Part shown: positions 7,300-15,564 of the stretch, in pieces
Layout: each line of letters opens with the position of its first letter
Numbering within the stretch: position 1 is the stretch's first letter
DNA from: Spirulina subsalsa FACHB-351
Lineage (GTDB): Bacteria > Cyanobacteriota > Cyanobacteriia > Cyanobacteriales > Spirulinaceae
Reading direction: 5' to 3'
Assembly (NCBI RefSeq): GCF_026130165.1
Contig: NZ_JAIHOM010000050.1
Coordinates: forward strand, 1 to 35,519
Length of the DNA: 35,519 nt
Notes under the pieces: generated by a model
The model's input: only the letters and a program-made list of their open reading frames with translations
What the model was told of the DNA's origin: nothing
The model's database searches: none
Position numbers and translations under genes: made by a program

Positions 7300-9612
7300 A
7301 TGGTTATTAGTTCCCTAAAAGTCCAAACTCATAATTTCGTTAATTTAACCGAAGAACCCATTCATTTGATTAGCCAAATACAACCTCACGGGTTAGTTTT
7401 TGTGCTGAGTGAACCAGAACTTAAAATTGTGCAGGTCAGTAGTAATACCCGAGCGATTTTGGAGGTTTCACCGGATCAGGTACTGAACAAAAATCTGGAA
7501 GATGTTCTAGATTCAGTGCAAATAGAACCCTTACAAAAAGGACTAGCTGAAGATAACTTTGATTGGGTTAATCCTAGCAAAGTTTGGGCGAGGACAAAGG
7601 GCGATGAGTATATGGTGTTTGATGCTGTCTTTCACCGCAATCCTGAAGGGTATTTAATTCTTGAACTTGAACCTGCAATTTCTCAGGAAAATATTCCTTT
7701 TTTGAGTTTTTATCACTTGGCTAAAACCTCAATTTCTCAACTGGAAAAAACAAGCACACTTGACGAATTTTGTCAAATTATTGTGCAGGAAGTGCGCAAA
7801 ATGACCGACTTTGATCGGGTGATGTTGTATAAATTTGAGGAAGACGGTCATGGGGTAGTGATTGCAGAAGATAAGATCCCAGAGTTAGAGCCTTACTTAG
7901 GCTTGCATTATCCCGAGTCAGATATTCCCAAACAAGCGCGCAAGTTATTTGCTTCTAATGTGATTCGCCAGATCCCCGATGCTGGCACAACTCCCGTCTC
8001 TTTAGTGCCGCGCCTGCATCCGGTGAGCGATCGCCCCATTGACCTCACCTACTCCATTTTGCGCAGTCCCTCCACTTGTCACCTCGAATATCTGCACAAC
8101 ATGGGAGTTGGGGCATCCCTCACCATTTCCTTAATTCAAGACGGGGAACTGTGGGGCTTAATCGCCTGTCACCACCGCACCCCTAAATTCATCTCCTACG
8201 AACTGCGCAAAGCCTGCGAATTCCTCGGCCATGTGATCTTTGCCGAAATTTCCGCCCGGGAAGAAACCGCCGATCAAGACTATCGCCTAAAACTGGCCTC
8301 CATTCAAACCCGTCTCATCGACTACATGGGACAAGACGACAACTTTATTGAAGGATTAGTCAAACATCAACCCAATCTATTAGACCTCACCAACGCCCAA
8401 GGCGCTGCTATTTGTTTAAGTGGACAATATATTACCCTCGGCAATACCCCCAACACCGAAGAACTCAACTTTTTGCTGCAATGGTTGAGTAAAAACATCG
8501 AAGATCGGGAAATCTTCTGCACCGACTCCCTGGCCCGGTGGTACTCCGACGCAGAAACCTTTAAAGATGTCGGCAGTGGATTATTAGCCATTCCCATTTC
8601 CAAACAGAATTATGTGCTGTGGTTTCGCCCCGAAGTCATTCAAACCGTCAACTGGGGGGGAGATCCCGGCAATGCCTACGAAACCATCCAAGAAGCGGAT
8701 ACCGTGAAACTATCCCCCCGGAAATCCTTTGAACTGTGGAAAGAAACCGTCCGTCTGAAATCCCTGCCGTGGCAAGGGGTAGAAGTAAAGGCTGCCCTAG
8801 GACTACGCAAAGCCATTGTCAACATTGTTCTGCGTCAGGCCGATGAATTAGCCCAACTCGCCCAAGATTTAGAACGCTCTAACGCCGAATTGCGGAAATT
8901 CGCCTATGTGGCCTCCCATGACCTGCAAGAACCTTTGAACCAAGTGGCGAATTATGTCCAATTGTTGGCCCTGCGCTATAACCAACAATTAGATAAAGAT
9001 GCCCACGAATTCATTGATTTTGCCGTGGAAGGGGTGAGTTTAATGCAGACCCTGATTGATGATGTCTTGGCCTATTCCCGGGTTGATCTGAAGGGAATTG
9101 AATTTGAACTCACCGAGGTGGAAGTTGCTTTAAAACGGGCGTTAGGCAACCTACGGGGTCGCATTAGTGATAATCAAGCGACCATCACCTACGACCCCTT
9201 ACCGACGGTGACGGCTGATGGGACGCAATTAATGCAGTTATTCCAGAATCTGATTGTCAATGCGATTAAATTCCGCAGCGCGGCCCCTCCGGTGATTCAT
9301 ATTGGCGCACACCGCTTAGAGGAGGAATGGCTGTTTTCCGTGGAGGATAATGGCATGGGGTTAGATCCCCAATTTGCCGAACGGATTTTTGTGATTTTCC
9401 AGCGTCTTCATGCTCGGGATGAGTACCCCGGAACAGGTATGGGACTAGCGATATGTAAAAAAATTATCGAATGTCACCGCGGCCGGATTTGGGTAGAATC
9501 GGAGCTGGGACAGGGCGCAACATTCTATTTTACGATTCCCATAGGAGGACGTGATCGTGAACGACGACGCAAAGGGCGGAATCTGCAAAACAATATTTTT
9601 AGTCGAAGATAA
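7300..9612 (+). CDS. cph1: Cph1-type cyanobacterial phytochrome histidine kinase
   Basis: Red/far-red photoreceptor kinase of 770 aa with PAS (about 20-125), GAF (about 150-320), PHY (about 330-510), HisKA (about 530-595) and HATPase (about 640-750). The bilin-attachment Cys260 with His261 (STCHLEYL) matches the Cph1 position, so a phycocyanobilin-type chromophore is expected. Other key residues are present: Y177, D208 in YPESDIP, H291, the WGGDP tongue start (452-456) and PRKSF (473-477). The phospho-acceptor is H540 (ASHDLQEPLN); the N box (FQNLIVNAIKFR) and the DNGMG and GTGMGLAI boxes are intact, so kinase activity is expected. The C-terminus carries a basic tail (GRDRERRRKGRN) beyond the catalytic domain, read through the start of rcp1. 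It forms an operon with rcp1. Confidence 0.97.
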   Translation: MVISSLKVQTHNFVNLTEEPIHLISQIQPHGLVFVLSEPELKIVQVSSNTRAILEVSPDQVLNKNLEDVLDSVQIEPLQKGLAEDNFDWVNPSKVWARTKGDEYMVFDAVFHRNPEGYLILELEPAISQENIPFLSFYHLAKTSISQLEKTSTLDEFCQIIVQEVRKMTDFDRVMLYKFEEDGHGVVIAEDKIPELEPYLGLHYPESDIPKQARKLFASNVIRQIPDAGTTPVSLVPRLHPVSDRPIDLTYSILRSPSTCHLEYLHNMGVGASLTISLIQDGELWGLIACHHRTPKFISYELRKACEFLGHVIFAEISAREETADQDYRLKLASIQTRLIDYMGQDDNFIEGLVKHQPNLLDLTNAQGAAICLSGQYITLGNTPNTEELNFLLQWLSKNIEDREIFCTDSLARWYSDAETFKDVGSGLLAIPISKQNYVLWFRPEVIQTVNWGGDPGNAYETIQEADTVKLSPRKSFELWKETVRLKSLPWQGVEVKAALGLRKAIVNIVLRQADELAQLAQDLERSNAELRKFAYVASHDLQEPLNQVANYVQLLALRYNQQLDKDAHEFIDFAVEGVSLMQTLIDDVLAYSRVDLKGIEFELTEVEVALKRALGNLRGRISDNQATITYDPLPTVTADGTQLMQLFQNLIVNAIKFRSAAPPVIHIGAHRLEEEWLFSVEDNGMGLDPQFAERIFVIFQRLHARDEYPGTGMGLAICKKIIECHRGRIWVESELGQGATFYFTIPIGGRDRERRRKGRNLQNNIFSRR
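9543..9548 (+). promoter_or_regulatory. Ribosome binding site of rcp1 inside cph1
   Basis: A full AGGAGG Shine-Dalgarno sequence lies within the coding sequence of cph1. It decides between two in-frame GTG starts (9551 and 9557) in favour of 9557. Confidence 0.7.
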
Positions 9613-10009
9613 TCGGGCAGATATTCGTTTAATCCAAGAAGCATTAAAACATAGCACGATTCCCCATGAAGTGATTACGGTGCGCAATGGGATGGACGCA
9701 ATGGCCTATTTGCGACAAGAGGGGGACTATGTAGATTCCCCCCGACCGGATTTAATTCTCTTGGATCTGAATTTACCGCGTAAGGATGGGCGGGAAGTGT
9801 TGGCGGAAATCAAGTCCGATTCTGATTTGAAGCGGATTCCGGTGGTCGTATTGACGACTTCTCATAATGAAGATGATATTGCTCAGAGTTATGAGTTGCA
9901 CGTGAACTGTTATATTACCAAGTCTCGCAACTTGAACGAGTTATTTGCAATTGTGAAGGGAATTGAGGATTTTTGGTTAAAAACTGTAACACTTCCTTCA
10001 GAAAGTTAA
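9557..10009 (+). CDS. rcp1: Phytochrome response regulator Rcp1
   Basis: Single-domain CheY-like receiver (150 aa) that accepts phosphate from the cognate phytochrome. The acidic pocket is E17/D18, the phospho-acceptor is D70 in LILLDLNLPRKDG, and T100 and K122 complete the site. The closing helix GIEDFW and TLPS tail resemble Rcp1. There is no output domain. Start choice: AGGAGG at 9543-9548 lies 8 nt before the GTG at 9557 but only 2 nt before the in-frame GTG at 9551, so 9557 is preferred. The gene overlaps the end of cph1 by 56 nt in another frame, implying translational coupling. Confidence 0.93.
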   Translation: MNDDAKGGICKTIFLVEDNRADIRLIQEALKHSTIPHEVITVRNGMDAMAYLRQEGDYVDSPRPDLILLDLNLPRKDGREVLAEIKSDSDLKRIPVVVLTTSHNEDDIAQSYELHVNCYITKSRNLNELFAIVKGIEDFWLKTVTLPSES

Positions 10010-10040
10010 GCTTAAATGCTCTTGACTTTTAAGCCGTTTT
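10010..10040 (+). terminator. Possible terminator of cph1-rcp1
   Basis: GCTTAAA (10010-10016) and TTTAAGC (10028-10034) form a 7-bp AT-rich stem followed by CGTTTT, directly after the rcp1 stop. The stem is weak, so the call is tentative. Further down, CCCCCA/TGGGGG at 10073-10091 forms a second small hairpin without a T-run. The remaining bases up to 10314 show nothing else. Confidence 0.4.
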
Positions 10041-10314
10041 AACTAATTTTTTGGAAGATTTTGCCCTTACCTCCCCCAAACAAACTGGGGGTATGATTCC
10101 TGATCAACCCTACCCAAAACCCCTCGCCGTTAATGAGTCAGAGTGAATCTTAAAGTGTGAAATTATCTCAAAAAAACAACCAACACCAGACGATCTTTCA
10201 AGTTGATTTTATAATAGAGATTGAAAAAAATCTTGATCTGTGATTGAAAAATCTGGAGGTGCCGCCCGAGGTTTAGCAAACATCATTAAGGAGAAATTGC
10301 GCCCCCTAAACATT

Positions 10315-11514
10315 ATGCCAGCCAGTTCCCTGAACATCTTACTGATTGAGGACAACTTGGCGGAAGCCAGATTGTTGCGTGAGCTTCTCAATGACTCTCA
10401 CTCGGTTTCCTGTCGTCTGGTTCATGTCAAGCGATTGAAGGAGGCTTTGATTAAGCTGGGTGACACGACCTTTGATGTCATTTTACTGGATTTAACGCTG
10501 CCGGATAGTAATGGTTTGTTGTCCCTGTCTCCCTTGGCGGTTTGCGCCCCCAGTGTGCCGATTGTGGTGTTGACCAATACAAACGATTCAGAGTTAGCGC
10601 GGGAGGCGATGCGTCGGGGGGCGCAGGATTATTTAGTCAAGCGTCAGGTGAATAATACGGAGACGTTAGTCCGAGCGTTGATCTATGCGGTGGAACGAAA
10701 ACAGGCGCTGGAGTCTTTGCGGGAGAGTCATGAGGCGCTGGAAAATCAGATTGAGGAGAAGGTGGCGGAGTTATTGCAAGCGCAACAACAGAATCAGTTA
10801 AAGTCTGAGTTTGTGTCGATGTTGTCTCATGATTTCCGCAATCCGTTGAATACTATTTTGTTGTCGGCTGGGTTGTTACAGGATAATCAAGATCGGTTGA
10901 CGGAGGATAAGAAAATTCGCTTGTTCCAACAGATTCGGCTGGCGAGTAAGAGTATGGCGCAGTTGTTGGATGAGGTGCTGTTAATTGGTAAGGCGGAGAT
11001 GGATCAGTTGCCTTGTGAGTTGTCTCCGTTGTCGCTAGAGTCGTTTTGCCGGGGTTTGGTGGAGGAGTTGGAGGGGAGTATGGTGGAGGGGAAACGAGTG
11101 TGCTTTTCTTGGCAGGGGGGCTATTCTGAAGGGTTATGGGATAAGCGGTTATTGCGGCATATTTTGGAAAACTTGCTGTCGAATGCGCTTAAGTATTCTC
11201 CTGAAGAGACGATAGTGGAGTTTGAGGTGGAGGTGGGGGAGGAATCGGTTTTGTTTGAAGTGCGCGATCGCGGTATTGGCATCACTTGGGAAGACCAGAA
11301 GAAGTTATTTCAACCCTTCCATCGGGGTCGGAATGTGGGACATATTACGGGAACGGGTTTGGGTTTAGCCATTGCGAAACATTGCGCCCAGGCCCACGGG
11401 GGAATGATTCGGGTGGAAAGTCAAGTCGGGGTAGGAACTACGTTTCGGGTTGAGTTACCCCTGGTTGTCGATGACTTGCACGGTAATGCGACCGCGAGCG
11501 AGTTGCACAGTTAG
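10315..11514 (+). CDS. Receiver-histidine kinase protein (399 aa)
   Basis: An N-terminal receiver domain (1 to about 125; phospho-acceptor D59 in ILLDLTLPDSNG, K109) is joined by a Glu/Gln-rich coiled coil (about 128-165) to a HisKA domain (H172 in MLSHDFRNPLN) and a HATPase domain (N box HILENLLSNALKY, DRGIG, GTGLGLAI). There is no membrane segment. The protein is probably a cytosolic relay kinase driven by phosphorylation of its own receiver. The ATG at 10315 gives the usual receiver start (MPASSLNILLIEDN); an in-frame GTG at 10240 would add 25 residues without family support or a good ribosome site, and a TTG at 10297 has AAGGAG only 3 nt upstream. It lies about 300 bp behind rcp1, which hints at a link to phytochrome signalling. 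Its 3' end overlaps convergent xseA by 60 nt. Confidence 0.88.
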   Translation: MPASSLNILLIEDNLAEARLLRELLNDSHSVSCRLVHVKRLKEALIKLGDTTFDVILLDLTLPDSNGLLSLSPLAVCAPSVPIVVLTNTNDSELAREAMRRGAQDYLVKRQVNNTETLVRALIYAVERKQALESLRESHEALENQIEEKVAELLQAQQQNQLKSEFVSMLSHDFRNPLNTILLSAGLLQDNQDRLTEDKKIRLFQQIRLASKSMAQLLDEVLLIGKAEMDQLPCELSPLSLESFCRGLVEELEGSMVEGKRVCFSWQGGYSEGLWDKRLLRHILENLLSNALKYSPEETIVEFEVEVGEESVLFEVRDRGIGITWEDQKKLFQPFHRGRNVGHITGTGLGLAIAKHCAQAHGGMIRVESQVGVGTTFRVELPLVVDDLHGNATASELHS

Positions 11515-12597
11515 GATCTGCCCCGGTGTCACTTCCTCGGGGGAGCGTAGGAGAGTGCCATTGTCTTGGCGGGCGAGGGCATAGCCTCGATCTAAGACGG
11601 CTTGGGGATTGAGGACGGCTAGTTTTTCTTGGCAGAGATGGAGACGGGTGCGGGCTTGTTGGAGGGTCTGACTGCGAGTAGGGAGTTGGCTGAGGTGTTG
11701 TTTTAGCTGTTGCAGGTGTTGCTGTTCTTGCTGGAAACGGGCGGCTAGGGCGCGGGAGAGGGCTTGTTTTCGGTTTTGGTGGGCGTGATAGAGTTGGGCG
11801 ATAGGGGGAACGGCTCGCTCGGCGGCGGCTGTGGGGGTGTGGGCGGCTAGATCGGCGACGAGATCGGCTAGGCATTCATCCCGTTGGTGTCCAATGCCTG
11901 TGATAACGGGACGCTGACAGAGTGCGATCGCCCTAACCACCCGTTCATGATTAAAACAGTCCAAATCTTCCACTGCTCCACCCCCTCGCGCTAGGATGAT
12001 TAACTCGGCGCGATTGTCCTGTTCCACCCGGGCTAGGGCTTGAGCAATGGAGGCGGGGGCGAGATCCCCTTGTACAATGGCCGGGGAAAATAACACCATC
12101 ACTCCCGGATCTCGTTGTTCTAGAGTGCGTTGAATATCTCCCCAAGCGGCGGCCGTGGGGGATGTGACTACGGCAATCCGTTTGGGATAGGGGGGCAGGG
12201 GGCGTTTGCGGGCTGGGTCAAAAAAGCCTTCGGCGGCTAAACGAGCTTTGAGTTGATTGGCTCGCAGGGCTTGTAATCCTTCCCCCATCGGTAGGATTTG
12301 CAGGGTTCTGAGTTGGTATTCTCCCCGCTTGGTGAATAGCTGCACGCTGCCTAAGATACAGACCTGTTCGCCGACTTTGGGCATTTGGATCAGGCGATCG
12401 CGCAAACTCCCCCAAACCACACACTTAATCGAAGCCATCCCCTCGGAATCACTGAGGGTAAAAAACAAACCACTCACATGATGATGGACACTCGTCACAT
12501 CCCCCACCACCCAAAGCTGTTGGAGTTGGGGATCTTCTTCGAGTACATCTTTCAAGTATTGAGTTAGTCCGGCAACAGAGAGGGCAGTTTCGGGCAT
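11455..12597 (-). CDS. xseA: Exodeoxyribonuclease VII large subunit
   Basis: Catalytic subunit of the nuclease that degrades single-stranded DNA to oligonucleotides and acts in mismatch and damage repair with XseB. The 380-aa protein has an N-terminal OB-fold (LSVAGLTQYLKDVLEED, WVVGDVTSVHHHVSGL), then the catalytic region with VVTSPTAAAWGDI, ILARGGGAVEDLDCFN and TGIGHQRDECLADLVADL followed by HTPTAAAE, and a coiled-coil C-half. The open frame continues 57 codons upstream into the G-rich repeat, coding Pro/Ser junk; the ATG at 12597 (MPETALSVAGL) matches the family start. xseB is not in the window. Its 3' end overlaps the convergent kinase gene by 60 nt. Confidence 0.93.
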   Translation of the reverse strand: MPETALSVAGLTQYLKDVLEEDPQLQQLWVVGDVTSVHHHVSGLFFTLSDSEGMASIKCVVWGSLRDRLIQMPKVGEQVCILGSVQLFTKRGEYQLRTLQILPMGEGLQALRANQLKARLAAEGFFDPARKRPLPPYPKRIAVVTSPTAAAWGDIQRTLEQRDPGVMVLFSPAIVQGDLAPASIAQALARVEQDNRAELIILARGGGAVEDLDCFNHERVVRAIALCQRPVITGIGHQRDECLADLVADLAAHTPTAAAERAVPPIAQLYHAHQNRKQALSRALAARFQQEQQHLQQLKQHLSQLPTRSQTLQQARTRLHLCQEKLAVLNPQAVLDRGYALARQDNGTLLRSPEEVTPGQILTVQLARGRITVQVIDNQG

Positions 12598-12608
12598 TAG
12601 GACAGGGA

Positions 12609-12884
12609 ATGGGGGAGCGGGGGAGCGGGGGAGCAGGGGAGCGGGGGAGCAGGGGAGCGGGGGAGAGGGAGAGTCAGGAGTCCGTAATAATTCTCTATTC
12701 TCACTTCTCACTTCTCTCTTCGCGAGGGAGTCGGGAGTCGGGAATCGGGTGTCGGGAATCGGAAACAATTATCAATTGTCAATTGTCAATTATCAATTCC
12801 CTATTCCCTATTCCCTATTCCCTGTTCCCCCGCTCCCCTCTCCCCCTCCCTTATGTAGGGTGCGTCAGAGGGAATCGCGTAATC
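12609..12884. repeat. Composite dispersed repeats upstream of xseA
   Basis: A G-rich array at 12609-12670 (plus-strand G), GTCGGGAATCGG-like units at 12730-12762, AATTATCAATTGTCAATT units at about 12768-12798, CCCTATTCC units at 12799-12825, and a C-rich array at 12826-12850 that is the G-rich type inverted. A lone GGTGCGTCA element end is at 12859-12867. The apparent small ORFs here are repeat translations. Confidence 0.75.
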
Positions 12885-13574
12885 CTAAAACGCCAAAGTT
12901 TCAATACTTTGCTCAAACACAGGTAACTGCTGGGGGAAACTGACCGCACTAGACGAGAACACCACAATATAAACCCGATCCCGTCCCGGAATCAAATACA
13001 ACAACTGCTGTAATTCCTGCTGCTCATTGTTTTGGGTGGTGATACTGGCTTGAGTTACAATGCGACCCGATGAGATATTATTCACCTTGACAATTTCTCG
13101 TTGCAAAACTTCAAAGCGTTGACTCAAAAGTTCTGCCGTTGCGTCTAAATAATTGGCAATTGGCGTGTTAGGAGGAATGGGAGCCGAAGTAATATTAACA
13201 CTGGCTAAAGTTCCTTGAGGATCAACCTGAGAATGAAAGGCGACTAGGGCGAAGGGGATAGGACTTTGGCGAATAATATTCACCCGTTGAGACGAGTCGG
13301 GAATCACTTCCCCTAGTTGTTGTTCAATACGGTCTAAATCGGTACTGGGATTTCCGCCATAATAGCTAGTCGGTAGAGCTAACGCCACTCCATCCCCTTC
13401 AATGACTTGCCACCCCGAGGGAATGGCAGACTGAGCGAGCAGATGGAGGGTATGCTCTACTTTAGTGTCATGAGTGTCATGGGGGGTTATCCTTTCGGCG
13501 ATCGCAGGAGTTGGACCCCCGATAATCACACTACAACAAAGGAGAGTACCGATTGTTTGCCAAGAAAAAGTCAT
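12885..13574 (-). CDS. Exported protein of unknown function (229 aa)
   Basis: The chosen ATG at 13574 opens a signal peptide (MTFSWQTIGTLLCC... ending near AIAE); the open frame extends 32 codons further upstream without a plausible start context. The mature part begins SGWQVIEGDGVALALP, followed by an alternating strand/turn pattern with RVNIIRQSPIPFALVAF and RDRVYIVVFSSS. This weakly recalls PsbP/Mog1-fold lumenal or lipoprotein-like proteins, but I cannot support a specific family. The short Cys pair near residue 14 lacks a good lipobox. The gene is solitary, with the GGTGCGTCA repeat end just beyond its stop. Confidence 0.75.
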   Translation of the reverse strand: MTFSWQTIGTLLCCSVIIGGPTPAIAERITPHDTHDTKVEHTLHLLAQSAIPSGWQVIEGDGVALALPTSYYGGNPSTDLDRIEQQLGEVIPDSSQRVNIIRQSPIPFALVAFHSQVDPQGTLASVNITSAPIPPNTPIANYLDATAELLSQRFEVLQREIVKVNNISSGRIVTQASITTQNNEQQELQQLLYLIPGRDRVYIVVFSSSAVSFPQQLPVFEQSIETLAF

Positions 13575-13741
13575 AAAACCTGTTAAACCATAATAGTTGT
13601 ACGAAACCGACCGAACACCCTTATACGTGCGATCGCCCCATCCCCAACTGTCAGGACAGGACCCTCCCATTGTATCCTAGGCTTGCCCGGGACGTATTTG
13701 CTAGTAACAAAAAATATTCTCAATTCTCCACACCCGATTTA

Positions 13742-15562
13742 TTATCCCGGAGCAAAGGGGAGAGAAATCACAAACTCCGTGCCACTTCCCACCTCAGAAA
13801 CAACCTCAATTCTACCGTGATGTTGCTCAATAATTTGATAACACACTGTTAGCCCTAAACCCGTTCCCTTGCCCACAGGTTTTGTCGTAAAAAACGGATC
13901 AAATAACTTGGCTTGTAATTCTGGGCTAATACCATTCCCATTGTCTTTGATGTGAATTTTAATCCAGTTATCTGCCGTTTTTTCTGTTGTAATCCAGATT
14001 TTTTTACCGATAATTCTTGCCTCGTCTAAAGCATCCACCGCATTACTAATAATATTCATAAAAACCTGATTCAACTGAGCGGGGTAGCATAAAATTCGGG
14101 GAAGCTTTACATAATTTTTTATAATTTCTACCTTTTGATGTAACTTATTATTTAAAACCATTAAGGTGTTTTCTAAGCCATCATGGATATCCACTTCCTT
14201 CATAGCCGCTTCATCCAGACGGGAAAAGTTACGCAAAGAAATAATAATGTTTTTAATGCGACTACTGCCCATTTTCATGGAGTGAATAATCTGGGGAAAA
14301 TCCTGTTGAATAAAGTAAAAATCAGAATCCTCTATTAATTCATCTAATTCTGGATCAGAATCAGGATATTTTTCCTGATAGTAAGTAATCAAATCAAACA
14401 AACTTTTACTATATTGTTCCAAATGAAGTAAGTTCCCATGAATAAAATTAATGGGATTATTAATCTCATGGGCAACTCCCGCCACCATTTGCCCTAAGCT
14501 CGACATCTTTTCCGACTGAATTAATTGGGCTTGGGTGGATTTTAAATTCTGGAGAGTTTTTTGTAATTCTTGGGTGCGTTCTTGAACTCGTTCCTCTAAA
14601 GTTTCTTGGGACTCTTGCAACTGTTCGGTATAATCTCCCATCCACTGAATTAACTGATTTAAAGCCATTGCTAGCATTTCCACCTCATCCTGACTGCAAA
14701 CATGACTCCGCAGGTGAAAATTGCCCTCTTGAACCACTCGTTGGGCAAGCTGAGTCACCTTCTCCACTGGTTGAGCAATGGCGCGACTGGTTCGCCAAGC
14801 CAGCCAAGCCGCTAAACTGGTAAAGAGCAGCAGACTGGCTATAATGACGCGCAAACGCAATTGATTAGCAGCTAAAAGTTGCAAATTGGCTTCTTTTGCC
14901 TGACGACTCGCTCTTTGGGCAATGCGGGTTAACCGTTCCGAGTTGCGTTCTAATTGGACGCGCAAATGTTTAAAATCGGTTTGATTGACACGGTTTAAAA
15001 CTAAGTGCTGGGCTGCGGGAAGTTCTTCCTCGGATAAACGGAGAGGGTCAAAATTTCCCCACAACTCTGTCATCAAACGATCATAGCCTTCAATGGTTTG
15101 TTGATAACTGTGCAAAACAGATTGAAAACTGTAGGTGTCTACGACAATATCCGTCTCATCATTGGAAATAAATCCCTCCAACTCATCAATCAGTGTTTGA
15201 GCTTCTAGGACATGACTTTTAAACTGATTAATTTCATATTCAAACCAAAGAGAATCCCCCAACACCGTCATTAACTGTTGGGGATGGAGACGAACTTGAA
15301 AAACTGCATTTTCCAGTTCTTGAATTAAGATATGTTGACGATGGGCTAAAATTAAGCGTTCTTGGGATTTTTTCTGGTAGTAGTCCCCAAATGTTAAGCC
15401 CGCTCCAATGCCACACACCGCGATAACAATCACCACAGCGTAGCCATAGCCAATTTTTTTAGCTATCCCAAAACGGCGATTGATGCTATTAGGTCTGGTC
15501 ATCCAGCGAGGAAAGCTTGCAATAGGCTTTATTCTACCTTCTGGGACATTGAAAACAGCCAT
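13742..15562 (-). CDS. Membrane histidine kinase paired with a PhnD-like lipoprotein
   Basis: 606-aa sensor kinase: TM1 about 40-58, an extracytoplasmic helical domain about 60-235, TM2 about 237-256, HAMP about 257-310, coiled coil about 311-350, HisKA with H365 (AGVAHEINNPINF), and HATPase with an N box (FMNIISNAVDAL), DNGNG and GKGTGLGL. This H box and the PFFTTK motif are typical of the HPK4-type kinases. The ATG lies 2 nt after the stop of the upstream substrate-binding lipoprotein gene, with AAGGAG inside that gene's end, so the two are co-translated. The obvious model is that the lipoprotein binds a ligand and signals to the periplasmic domain. No response regulator is adjacent, so the partner must be elsewhere. 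Confidence 0.92.
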   Translation of the reverse strand: MAVFNVPEGRIKPIASFPRWMTRPNSINRRFGIAKKIGYGYAVVIVIAVCGIGAGLTFGDYYQKKSQERLILAHRQHILIQELENAVFQVRLHPQQLMTVLGDSLWFEYEINQFKSHVLEAQTLIDELEGFISNDETDIVVDTYSFQSVLHSYQQTIEGYDRLMTELWGNFDPLRLSEEELPAAQHLVLNRVNQTDFKHLRVQLERNSERLTRIAQRASRQAKEANLQLLAANQLRLRVIIASLLLFTSLAAWLAWRTSRAIAQPVEKVTQLAQRVVQEGNFHLRSHVCSQDEVEMLAMALNQLIQWMGDYTEQLQESQETLEERVQERTQELQKTLQNLKSTQAQLIQSEKMSSLGQMVAGVAHEINNPINFIHGNLLHLEQYSKSLFDLITYYQEKYPDSDPELDELIEDSDFYFIQQDFPQIIHSMKMGSSRIKNIIISLRNFSRLDEAAMKEVDIHDGLENTLMVLNNKLHQKVEIIKNYVKLPRILCYPAQLNQVFMNIISNAVDALDEARIIGKKIWITTEKTADNWIKIHIKDNGNGISPELQAKLFDPFFTTKPVGKGTGLGLTVCYQIIEQHHGRIEVVSEVGSGTEFVISLPFAPG

Positions 15563-15564
15563 AA

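Noticed and set aside
10240-10314. GTG-initiated N-terminal extension of the receiver-kinase
   Set aside because: No ribosome site precedes the GTG and the receiver fold begins right after the ATG at 10315.
11438-11875. 145-aa minus-strand frame rich in Arg, Ser and Pro
   Set aside because: It is the out-of-frame shadow of xseA; the composition is typical of a wrong frame in GC-rich coding DNA.
12598-12768. 57-codon upstream extension of xseA
   Set aside because: It translates the dispersed G-rich repeat into Pro/Ser-rich sequence, and the family N-terminus begins at the internal ATG at 12597.
12609-12926. 105-aa plus-strand ORF through the repeats
   Set aside because: Entirely low-complexity translation of the G-rich, AATTATC and CCCTATT arrays.
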